Assembly (NCBI GenBank): GCA_044433285.1
Contig: JAWXTU010000137.1
Span: forward strand, 1 to 5,358
Source: Aphodosoma sp044433285
GTDB lineage: Bacteria; Bacteroidota; Bacteroidia; Bacteroidales; Paludibacteraceae
Direction: 5' to 3'
Length of the DNA: 5,358 bases
Part shown: in pieces, positions 1 through 5,358 of the stretch
How positions within the stretch are numbered: the first letter of the stretch is position 1
How the letters are laid out: each line of letters starts with the position of its first letter
The notes under the pieces: model-generated
What the model was told of the DNA's origin: nothing
Database searches by the model: none
Seen by the model: only the letters and a program-made list of their open reading frames with translations
Position numbers and translations under genes: made by a program

Positions 1-319
1 ACGTATGATCCGCCTAGCAGGTTTTGAGCCAGATGTAGATATTAAGATTAAATACACAGGTCTACGCCCAGGCGAGAAACTATACGAAGAACTACTTAGC
101 ACCGAAGAGAACACCCTCCCAACAAAACATCAAAAGATCCACATTGCCAAGGTTCGTGAATACATTTATGCCGATCTATTGGATAAATTCGGCAAGATGG
201 ATAAGTTAGCAGTTGCTGTAAATGTTGATGATACCGTGAAACTTATGAAAGAAATTGTGCCTGAGTTTAAGAGTAAGAACTCTGTGTTTGAGAAATTTGA
301 TGTGGTGTTTGAAAAATGA
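1..319 (+). CDS. Polysaccharide biosynthesis nucleotide-sugar 4,6-dehydratase/epimerase (FlaA1/CapD/WbpM type), C-terminal fragment
   Basis: This is the 3' end of a gene that starts before the window. The open frame reaches the left edge (codon CGT at 2-4 comes before the ATG at 5), so that ATG is an internal Met and not a start. About 105 residues remain. The segment TGLRPGEKLYEEL (nt 56-94) is a hallmark of the C-terminal end of the FlaA1/CapD/WbpM/PglF extended short-chain dehydrogenase family, as is the preceding MIRLAGFEPDVDI. Family members are usually inner-membrane proteins whose cytoplasmic Rossmann domain converts UDP-GlcNAc or a related sugar to a 4-keto-6-deoxy or epimerised product. 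The NAD-binding and catalytic residues lie outside the window, so the exact reaction cannot be stated. It ends with TGA at 317-319, overlapping the start of the next, broken frame by ATGA. That arrangement indicates it was translationally coupled to the gene now degraded. Confidence 0.9.
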   Translation, partial: RMIRLAGFEPDVDIKIKYTGLRPGEKLYEELLSTEENTLPTKHQKIHIAKVREYIYADLLDKFGKMDKLAVAVNVDDTVKLMKEIVPEFKSKNSVFEKFDVVFEK

Positions 320-507
320 TGAAGAGAATAGAATTTATTGATTTAGACAAAGGTATTTGTATTATTTTGGTGCTATAGAGCGCTATCCTGAAAGTGACGA
401 ATAAATTAATTGTTCTATATTTTTGTTCTCTAAGTGTTTTGGTAATTCTGTTTGCGATTTATCCCACAATATATTGCGCAGAAAGATATGATTCAATTGA
501 AAATTAA
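316..507 (+). pseudogene. Remnant of a membrane O-acyltransferase (acyltransferase family 3-like), internally deleted
   Basis: ATG at 316 (ATG repeated at 319) overlaps the stop of the upstream gene and opens a frame whose product contains RIEFIDLDKGICIILVL. This closely resembles the N-terminus of acyltransferase-3 family sugar O-acetyltransferases, which typically begin with a FxDxxKGxxIxLVVxGH-type motif leading into the first membrane helix. TAG at 376-378 stops the frame after 20 codons, just where the conserved GH should follow. The same frame then stays open from 379 to TAA at 505-507 and encodes a lysine-containing stretch, a hydrophobic segment of about 20 residues (nt 409-474) and a polar tail. 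That would suit the C-terminal end of a polytopic membrane protein, but I cannot match it to the family by eye. The intact enzyme is about 330-350 residues, so most of it is missing. The TAA lies 9 nt before the flippase start, a normal operon spacing, which favours one gene that lost its middle. The N-terminal match is strong; the deletion model is inference. Confidence 0.72.
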
Positions 508-516
508 AATTACGCT

Positions 517-2007
517 ATGCCATCTTCTCAGTTGAAAATAGGAGCCGTGTTGGGTTATGCAGAAATATTGCTAACGACACTTATTGGCCTCGTTTTGACT
601 CCTTTTATAATTAACTCCTTAGGTAATTCGGAGTATGGGCTCTATACGTTAATAGGCTCTTTAGTGGGGTACCTATCCTTGATGGATTTGGGGCTCAACA
701 ATGCAATTATTCGATTTGTCTCCAACTTTCGATCCAGAGGTGATAAAGATGGTGAAGAGAAGTTTTTGGGAACTACACTGTTGATATATGGTATAATATC
801 GACTGTAGTTGTATTACTGGGGCTATGTGTCTATTTTAATTTAGAATCCATTTTCAGAAACTCGCTTACGGCAATAGAGTTGAGCAGAGCTAAGACAATG
901 TTTTTGATATTGGTTTTTAATATTGCGATTGTTCTACCATCCAACTCTTTTTTTGCAATCTGTTCGGCTTACGAAGAGTTTATCTTTTCAAAAGGTATTC
1001 GATTGCTACGCATCGTATTGCGTACCGCTACAGTCTATGCCATACTAACGTATGGTGGCAAGGCTATCTCATTGGTTATAATAGATACGTGCTATAATGT
1101 AGTACTTGCATTTATTACCTATTTGTTTACTAGAGAGAGATTACATATTCGCTATAACTTTTCGCAGAGACGTTTTAGAGATGTCCGCCCCATATTTTCA
1201 TATTCGGTATGGATTTTACTACTTACCGTAATTTCGCAATTTCAATGGCAGTTTGGACAGATTCTTTTGGGCATTACCACCGATACTACGGCGGTTGCTG
1301 TACTATCTGTTGGAGTAATGTTGGGTACCTACTATGGTGCATTCTCTGGAGTATTGTCGGGGCTGTTTACGCCTATGGCAGCACGAGTGGTAGTGGCTGG
1401 TGAGGAGAATAGTCAGCGTGTATTTGAAAAGTTAGGACGTTATAATTTTGCAATTCTAATGGTCGTCTTATTGGGCTTTCTCTTTTTTGGCCAAGATTTT
1501 ATTGCTCTTTGGCTACACGACGAGGTATATAAAGATGCTTGGCTTATTGCACTGATGATAATGGTGGCATATACGATACCGCTTGTCCAAGCTTTTGCAA
1601 ATTCAATTTTGGAGATTAAGGGGTACGTTAAATATAAGTTTGTAGTTTATTTCACATTCCTATTTTTGGGCTTTGTGGGTGGCTATTTCTTGATTCCACA
1701 ATATGCGGGGGTAGGTATTATGGGAGGCATAACAGTAGGATGGATTGCTGCTCAAGTGGCAATGAACTTTTTCTTTGTGCTAAAGTTGCACCTTAATCTG
1801 GTCTCTTTTTTCAAGCAGATACTTTGCAGTAGTTGGATTACAATAGGAGGAACAATAGGGGTTGGGTTAATATTAAATATATACATTGATGAATTGAGTT
1901 GGAGGGCATTTGTTCTTAAAGTCGTTTTGTTTTTGATTGTTTATGTAGCTCTAGCTTTTTGTTTTTTCTTTAGTACAGAGGAGCGAAAAAGATTTTTGAA
2001 AAAATAG
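517..2007 (+). CDS. Wzx-type polysaccharide/oligosaccharide flippase (MOP superfamily)
   Basis: A 496-residue, strongly hydrophobic protein with about 14 predicted membrane helices (by eye near residues 12-32, 42-66, 86-108, 127-150, 163-180, 183-205, 229-252, 258-282, 309-332, 342-365, 372-394, 398-424, 438-456 and 464-486). Short charged loops separate them, for example RSRGDKDGEEK (residues 72-82) and RERLHIRYNFSQRRFRDVR (206-224). The N-terminal pattern, with a helix ending in TPFIINSLGNSEYGLY and then DLGLNNAIIRFVS, is characteristic of the RfbX/Wzx polysaccharide-export family. So is FIALWLHDEVYKDAW (328-342). The family moves undecaprenyl-diphosphate-linked repeat units across the cytoplasmic membrane. 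The length is normal and the frame intact. The start at 517 is the first ATG after an in-frame TAA at 505; there is no Shine-Dalgarno sequence, which is usual in Bacteroidota. The substrate cannot be read from sequence; I do not assign the wzx symbol because this family also includes teichoic-acid and lipid-II-type transporters. Confidence 0.93.
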   Translation: MPSSQLKIGAVLGYAEILLTTLIGLVLTPFIINSLGNSEYGLYTLIGSLVGYLSLMDLGLNNAIIRFVSNFRSRGDKDGEEKFLGTTLLIYGIISTVVVLLGLCVYFNLESIFRNSLTAIELSRAKTMFLILVFNIAIVLPSNSFFAICSAYEEFIFSKGIRLLRIVLRTATVYAILTYGGKAISLVIIDTCYNVVLAFITYLFTRERLHIRYNFSQRRFRDVRPIFSYSVWILLLTVISQFQWQFGQILLGITTDTTAVAVLSVGVMLGTYYGAFSGVLSGLFTPMAARVVVAGEENSQRVFEKLGRYNFAILMVVLLGFLFFGQDFIALWLHDEVYKDAWLIALMIMVAYTIPLVQAFANSILEIKGYVKYKFVVYFTFLFLGFVGGYFLIPQYAGVGIMGGITVGWIAAQVAMNFFFVLKLHLNLVSFFKQILCSSWITIGGTIGVGLILNIYIDELSWRAFVLKVVLFLIVYVALAFCFFFSTEERKRFLKK

Positions 2008-2030
2008 TACCTTAATCCCTAATTGGGCTA

Positions 2031-2062
2031 GAGGAGGAAATATATAATATTAAAATTAATAT
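2031..2062 (+). promoter_or_regulatory. ugd leader: isolated AGGAGG plus AT-only inverted repeat next to the start codon
   Basis: The 55-nt gap between the flippase and ugd carries a purine run GAGGAGGAAA (2031-2040) containing a full AGGAGG at 2032-2037. It is followed by an inverted repeat with arms ATATTAA (2047-2053) and TTAATAT (2056-2062), separated by AA, ending directly against the ATG at 2063. The AGGAGG lies 25 nt from the start codon, too far for standard Shine-Dalgarno pairing, and no ATG, GTG or TTG lies at the right distance. The sequence facts are direct. A regulatory role is inference: the region could be a translation enhancer or a structured leader, or the AT-rich arms could be only the unstructured leader common before Bacteroidota start codons. 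No convincing Bacteroidota promoter (TTTG and TAnnTTTG at proper spacing) is visible here. Confidence 0.35.
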
Positions 2063-3376
2063 ATGAATATAGCAGTAGTAGGAACAGGATATGTAGGACT
2101 AGTATCAGGAACATGTTTTGCCGAGGTAGGAGTAAATGTAACCTGTGTAGATATAGATCAGACGAAAATAGATAGCCTAATAGATGGTAAAATACCTATT
2201 TATGAATCTGGTTTAGAAGATATGGTAAAACGCAATTATGCGGACGGACGTTTAAAGTTCACAACCGACCTTTGTTCTGTATTAGACAGTGTAGAGGTAG
2301 TTTTCTCGGCAGTAGGAACTCCTCCCGACGAAGACGGTAGTGCTGATCTCCAGTATGTATTATCCGTAGCAAAAGAATTTGGACAAAATATCAATAAATA
2401 CACCATACTGGTTACTAAATCAACTGTGCCAGTAGGTACAGCACAAAAGGTTAAGGAAGCCATTCAAGAGGAGCTTAACAAAAGAGGTGTAGATATTCCA
2501 TTTGATGTTGCATCTAATCCCGAATTTTTGAAAGAGGGTGCTGCTATAAAGGACTTTATGTCACCAGACAGGGTGGTAGTAGGGGTAGAATCCGAACGTG
2601 CCAAGAAATTAATGTCGGAACTTTATCGCCCGTTTTTACTCAATAATTTTCGTGTTATTTTTACTGATATACCATCTGCCGAGATGATCAAATATGCCGC
2701 TAATTCGATGTTGGCTACGCGTATCTCATTTATGAATGATATAGCCAACCTTTGTGAGATCGTTGGTGCAAATGTCAATATGGTGAGACAAGGCATTGGT
2801 TCTGATATACGGATTGGTAATAAATTTCTGTACCCTGGATGTGGTTATGGAGGATCATGTTTCCCAAAAGATGTAAAGGCTCTAATTAAGAGTGCTGAAA
2901 AGAGTGGTTATGAGATGAAGGTTTTAAAAGCCGTTGATGAGGTTAATGAATATCAAAAAACAATTGTATATACTAAACTATACAACCATTTTTCAGGAGA
3001 ACTCACTAATAAAAAAATTGCTATCTGGGGATTGTCTTTTAAACCAGAAACAGACGATATGCGAGAAGCCCCTGCACTAGTTACCATAGAGAAATTACTA
3101 GCACAGGGATGCAAAGTGACGGTTTACGATCCTGTTGCAAAAGAAGAGTGTAGAAGACGATTAGGAGATGTCGTTCACTATGCCAAAGATATGTATGATG
3201 CTGTATTTAATGCAGATGCCCTACTGGTAATCACTGAATGGAGACAGTTTAGAATGCCCAACTGGGGTGTTATACACAAAGCGATGAATGGTAATGTTGT
3301 GATAGATGGACGAAACATATATAGTGGCGAAGAGCTAAAAAGAATTGGGTTTAAATATTACTGTATAGGACAATAA
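2063..3376 (+). CDS. ugd: UDP-glucose 6-dehydrogenase
   Basis: A complete 437-residue enzyme of the UDP-glucose/GDP-mannose dehydrogenase family. It oxidises UDP-glucose to UDP-glucuronate in two NAD+-dependent steps in the cytosol. The N-terminal Rossmann motif is GTGYVGL (residues 7-13), with D30 after the second strand binding the NAD ribose. KSTVPVGT (119-126) contains the conserved Thr121. SNPEFLKEG (151-159) supplies Glu154 and Glu158. IKYAANS (209-215) supplies Lys210 and Asn214. GCGYGGSCFPKD (259-270) holds the catalytic Cys266 and Asp270. The C-terminal domain has FKPETDDMREAP (327-338) and VIDGRN (413-418). All expected catalytic residues are present and the length is typical, so it should be active. 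Related enzymes oxidise UDP-ManNAc or UDP-GlcNAc, but this motif set and length best fit UDP-glucose. It supplies glucuronic acid, or uronic-derived sugars, for an acidic polymer. The TAA stop directly abuts the next ATG. The first 15-20 codons are markedly rich in A-ending codons compared with the rest of the gene. Confidence 0.96.
   Translation: MNIAVVGTGYVGLVSGTCFAEVGVNVTCVDIDQTKIDSLIDGKIPIYESGLEDMVKRNYADGRLKFTTDLCSVLDSVEVVFSAVGTPPDEDGSADLQYVLSVAKEFGQNINKYTILVTKSTVPVGTAQKVKEAIQEELNKRGVDIPFDVASNPEFLKEGAAIKDFMSPDRVVVGVESERAKKLMSELYRPFLLNNFRVIFTDIPSAEMIKYAANSMLATRISFMNDIANLCEIVGANVNMVRQGIGSDIRIGNKFLYPGCGYGGSCFPKDVKALIKSAEKSGYEMKVLKAVDEVNEYQKTIVYTKLYNHFSGELTNKKIAIWGLSFKPETDDMREAPALVTIEKLLAQGCKVTVYDPVAKEECRRRLGDVVHYAKDMYDAVFNADALLVITEWRQFRMPNWGVIHKAMNGNVVIDGRNIYSGEELKRIGFKYYCIGQ
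3367..3370 (+). promoter_or_regulatory. Possible Shine-Dalgarno (AGGA) supporting the GT2 start at 3377
   Basis: AGGA ends 6 nt before the ATG at 3377, a standard spacing, and lies inside the last codons of ugd. It favours this start over the in-frame ATG at 3404, which has no purine-rich sequence at suitable distance. The support is weak because Bacteroidota often initiate without Shine-Dalgarno pairing. Confidence 0.3.
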
Positions 3377-4360
3377 ATGAACCCAATAAAGCACGATTAT
3401 AGAATGATCTCAATAATAGTACCCATTTACAATGTAGAAGATTATCTAAAACGATGTATTGATTCGTTAGTTAATCAAACATATATTGAATTTGAGATTA
3501 TATTGGTTGATGATGGTTCAACGGATCGATCACCTCAAATATGTGACCAATACAAAGTTATTGACTCGCGAATAAAAGTCCTCCATATCCCTAATGGAGG
3601 GGTTGCTAATGCCCGCAAATGTGGTGTCGAAAAATCAAATGGAGAGTTTATCATTTTTGTCGATCCCGATGATTGGTTGCCGCAAAACTCTTTAGAGACT
3701 CTTATCTCTGCTTTACGCAAAGATGTTGATATTGTGATGGGTAGTTTTGTATATAAATCAGATAAAACAGATCTCAATAGATTCTATTTGCCAACAGAGA
3801 TGAGCCGTGAAGAGTTTGTTATAGCTCTTTTGACAAATAACATAGAGGCATTTCCCTGGCGAAACTTATATCGTCGAAATTTATTTAATATTGATAGTTT
3901 CCCATCAATAAAAAGACGACAGGATCTATTGATGAATATAAAAATAAGTCAACGGATAAATAAGGTTATTACAATAGACAAAATTGTCTATTGTTACTTT
4001 CAAAGAGATAGTTCAACTAGCTACCAATATAAGTATGATTTCGAATATGAAAAAAAGTATTGGTTAACGCTCCGAGAGCAGCTCGTTAACGATGGTATAC
4101 TCCGTAATTACTATCCACAATACATAAATCGCTCATTTCAAGCACTACGACTGGTTTTTCGAACAGGTAATTTGCTTAATCATAAAGATTCATGGGTATC
4201 TGAAATAGCTACAAATATAGACAAAAGTGCCATCACACTACCCGAAAAGTTCTTTTTACTCTGTTTACCTCATCGATTCCTACAGCAAACAGGAATTTTT
4301 GTAAGAAAAATAGTCGATGACACAAAGCTCAGAGTAAAAAATATCATTCATAAAAAATGA
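3377..4360 (+). CDS. Family 2 glycosyltransferase (GT-A fold)
   Basis: A 327-residue cytoplasmic glycosyltransferase that should transfer one sugar from a nucleotide-sugar donor to the growing lipid-linked repeat. The GT2 domain begins at ISIIVPIYNVEDYLKRCIDS (residues 11-30), followed by VDDGSTD (44-50), a nucleotide-binding motif. NGGVANARKCG (73-83) and the metal-binding DPDD (96-99) come next. PWRNLYRRNLF (160-170) is the usual post-catalytic segment. RRQDLLMN (180-187) occupies the position where many relatives have an E-D pair; D183 is the likely catalytic base and the preceding acid is Gln here. The last 100 or so residues are variable and basic, ending in KNIIHKK, consistent with peripheral membrane contact. 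The start is ambiguous: ATG at 3377 directly follows the ugd stop and has AGGA 6 nt upstream, while ATG at 3404 would start right before the first beta strand, as in many homologues. The 3' end overlaps the next gene by ATGA. Donor and acceptor cannot be inferred. Confidence 0.93.
   Translation: MNPIKHDYRMISIIVPIYNVEDYLKRCIDSLVNQTYIEFEIILVDDGSTDRSPQICDQYKVIDSRIKVLHIPNGGVANARKCGVEKSNGEFIIFVDPDDWLPQNSLETLISALRKDVDIVMGSFVYKSDKTDLNRFYLPTEMSREEFVIALLTNNIEAFPWRNLYRRNLFNIDSFPSIKRRQDLLMNIKISQRINKVITIDKIVYCYFQRDSSTSYQYKYDFEYEKKYWLTLREQLVNDGILRNYYPQYINRSFQALRLVFRTGNLLNHKDSWVSEIATNIDKSAITLPEKFFLLCLPHRFLQQTGIFVRKIVDDTKLRVKNIIHKK
3580..3600. repeat. Short inverted repeat (7-bp arms, 7-nt loop) inside the GT2 gene
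   Basis: CCTCCAT (3580-3586) and ATGGAGG (3594-3600) are exact reverse complements with a 7-nt loop, a moderately GC-rich stem for this AT-rich DNA. It overlaps the codons for the conserved HIPNGG stretch of the glycosyltransferase, so protein constraint alone may explain it. No run of T follows, so it does not look like an intrinsic terminator. Confidence 0.4.
3971..3994. repeat. Perfect palindrome (11-bp arms, 2-nt centre) inside the GT2 gene
   Basis: ACAATAGACAA (3971-3981) is followed by AA and then its exact reverse complement TTGTCTATTGT (3984-3994). In RNA this could form a stem of about 10 bp with a 4-nt loop. It lies within the codons for TIDKIVYC of the family 2 glycosyltransferase. 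The arms are read directly from the sequence. Function is unknown; it could be a binding site, an RNA hairpin, or chance in AT-rich DNA. I did not see a second copy in the window. Confidence 0.6.
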
Positions 4361-5358
4361 AAAAACGAATATTCATAACCATACACTATATGGAGATTGG
4401 GGGGGCAGAGATCTCATTGATTGGACTGCTCAATGCCATTGATTACTCTCAATACGATGTAGATTTATTCATACACAGCCACAGGGGTGAGTTTATGGCT
4501 CTAATTCCTAAGGAGGTGAATCTCCTGCCCGAGGATATGAAATACGCCTCTATTGAGAAGCCAATGACAACTGTGTTGAAACAGGGTTATGTGGATATTC
4601 TCGCAGCAAGGCTTCTTGCGAAATGGCAGAGTTGGAGATTTGTAAGAAGATATAATTTAACCAACAGCGCTGCTGAATTGCAATATGTGTCGGAGAATAC
4701 TACACCACTATTACGATCTTTAGAGCACTTCGGTGAATATGATTTGGCAATTAGTTTTTTAGCTCCTCACACGATTGTCCGCAAGAAGATTAAGGCAAAG
4801 AAGAAGATAGCGTGGATTCATACCGACTACACAAACATAAGTGTTAATGCAGAGAAAGAGTTGCCTGATTGGAATAGCTACGACTATATAGCATCCATCT
4901 CTGATGATGTTAGTCGAACATTCTGTCAAGTATTCCCCACTTTAAGGGAAAAATTGGTTCTTATTGAGAATATTCTATCACCTACTTTTGTAAGAGATAG
5001 AAGCAAAATGGGTAGCGCAGAAGATATGCCACAAGAAAAGGGAGAATATATATTTCTGTCTGTAGGACGATACTCCCCCCAAAAAAACTTTGACAATCTA
5101 CCTTTTATAGCTAAAAGTCTATTAGATAAAGGTGTTAAGTTTAAATGGTATATTATCGGTTATGGTGGAGATGAAGAGCTGATTAAATCCAAGATCTCAG
5201 AGGCAGCGGTTGGGCAAACAGTTATTCTACTTGGCAAAATGAGTAATCCATATCCATATATGGCAGCTTGTGATTTCTATATCCAGCCATCTCGCTATGA
5301 GGGCAAATCTGTGACAGTACGTGAGGCGCAGATGCTCTACAAACCTGTTGTTGTGACT
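4357..5358 (+). CDS. Family 4 glycosyltransferase (GT-B fold), 3' end beyond window
   Basis: The frame opens at ATG 4357, overlapping the preceding stop (ATGA), and stays open for 334 codons to the window edge, so the C-terminus (probably about 40-50 residues) is missing. The N-terminal Rossmann half starts KKRIFITIHYMEIGGAEIS (residues 2-20), with the glycine-rich GGAE acceptor/phosphate loop of family 4 enzymes. IAWIHTDY (151-158) and ASISDDV (179-185) are typical of the end of the first domain. The donor-binding C-terminal half has FLSVGRYSPQKNFD (233-246), with Lys243 expected to contact the donor phosphate, then WYIIGYG (264-270). The EX7E motif lies at Glu315 and Glu323 (YEGKSVTVREAQ). 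Family members are retaining transferases acting at the cytoplasmic face. The ATG at 4390 is a possible later start, but it would remove the first beta strand. The overlap suggests translational coupling to the GT2, so the two probably act on the same repeat unit. The sugar specificity is unknown. Confidence 0.94.
   Translation, partial: MKKRIFITIHYMEIGGAEISLIGLLNAIDYSQYDVDLFIHSHRGEFMALIPKEVNLLPEDMKYASIEKPMTTVLKQGYVDILAARLLAKWQSWRFVRRYNLTNSAAELQYVSENTTPLLRSLEHFGEYDLAISFLAPHTIVRKKIKAKKKIAWIHTDYTNISVNAEKELPDWNSYDYIASISDDVSRTFCQVFPTLREKLVLIENILSPTFVRDRSKMGSAEDMPQEKGEYIFLSVGRYSPQKNFDNLPFIAKSLLDKGVKFKWYIIGYGGDEELIKSKISEAAVGQTVILLGKMSNPYPYMAACDFYIQPSRYEGKSVTVREAQMLYKPVVVT

Noticed and set aside
418..425. 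TATTTTTG, matching the Bacteroidota -7 promoter box TAnnTTTG, upstream of the flippase
   Set aside because: No TTTG or TTG box lies about 19-21 bp upstream, and such a match is expected by chance in AT-rich DNA.
394..507. Possible 37-residue membrane peptide starting at GTG 394
   Set aside because: No ribosome-binding sequence or upstream signal is present; it fits better as the leftover 3' end of the broken acyltransferase frame.
1209..1403. Open frame of 64 codons on the + strand inside the flippase gene
   Set aside because: It lies entirely within the flippase in another frame, has odd composition (many Tyr, Trp and Cys) and has no start signal; it is an out-of-frame shadow.
2016..2028. 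CCC-TAATT-GGG as a possible terminator after the flippase
   Set aside because: The stem is only 3 bp, no T-run follows, and the gene spacing suggests continued transcription into ugd.
2236..2463. Open frame of 75 codons on the - strand inside ugd
   Set aside because: Antisense to a fully conserved enzyme, with no recognisable motif or start context.
3535..3777. Open frame of 80 codons on the - strand inside the GT2 gene
   Set aside because: Antisense to conserved GT2 motifs and shows no domain features.
1..5358. CRISPR arrays, tRNA/rRNA, insertion sequences or phage genes
   Set aside because: No spaced direct repeats, cloverleaf-like sequences, transposase motifs or terminal repeats were seen; nearly all bases belong to biosynthetic genes.

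Overview
This window is an ordinary-looking slice of a surface-polysaccharide (capsule or exopolysaccharide) biosynthesis cluster, with every gene on the + strand. The DNA is AT-rich and the genes are tightly packed (ATGA or TAA-ATG junctions). Most starts lack a strong Shine-Dalgarno sequence. The protein types (FlaA1/CapD-like end, Wzx-like flippase, Ugd, GT2, GT4) fit a Bacteroidota, probably Bacteroidales, genome. That taxonomic call is an inference; no rRNA or marker gene is present.

Layout: (1) 1-319, the 3' end of a FlaA1/CapD-type nucleotide-sugar dehydratase/epimerase gene that begins upstream. (2) 316-507, a broken remnant that starts like a membrane O-acyltransferase (acyltransferase family 3), hits TAG after 20 codons, and ends in a short hydrophobic stretch; its middle appears deleted. 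(3) 517-2007, a Wzx-type oligosaccharide flippase. (4) 2063-3376, a complete UDP-glucose 6-dehydrogenase with all expected catalytic residues. (5) 3377-4360, a GT-A family 2 glycosyltransferase. (6) 4357 to the window end, a GT-B family 4 glycosyltransferase whose stop lies beyond the window. There is no gene-free stretch over 300 bases.

How the genes work together (inference from the families): the dehydratase and Ugd make activated sugars (a modified deoxy/amino sugar and UDP-glucuronate). The two glycosyltransferases add sugars to a lipid-linked repeat unit on the cytoplasmic face, and the flippase moves that unit across the inner membrane. The lost acyltransferase would once have acetylated the glycan, so this strain's polymer may lack an O-acetyl group made by relatives. 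No polymerase (Wzy), export machinery or initiating phosphoglycosyltransferase is visible here.

I see no clear sign of a new kind of system. The points most worth a second look are the degraded acyltransferase, a perfect 11-bp-arm palindrome inside the GT2 gene, an isolated AGGAGG too far from the ugd start next to an AT-only inverted repeat, and a G7 tract at the start of the GT4 gene.
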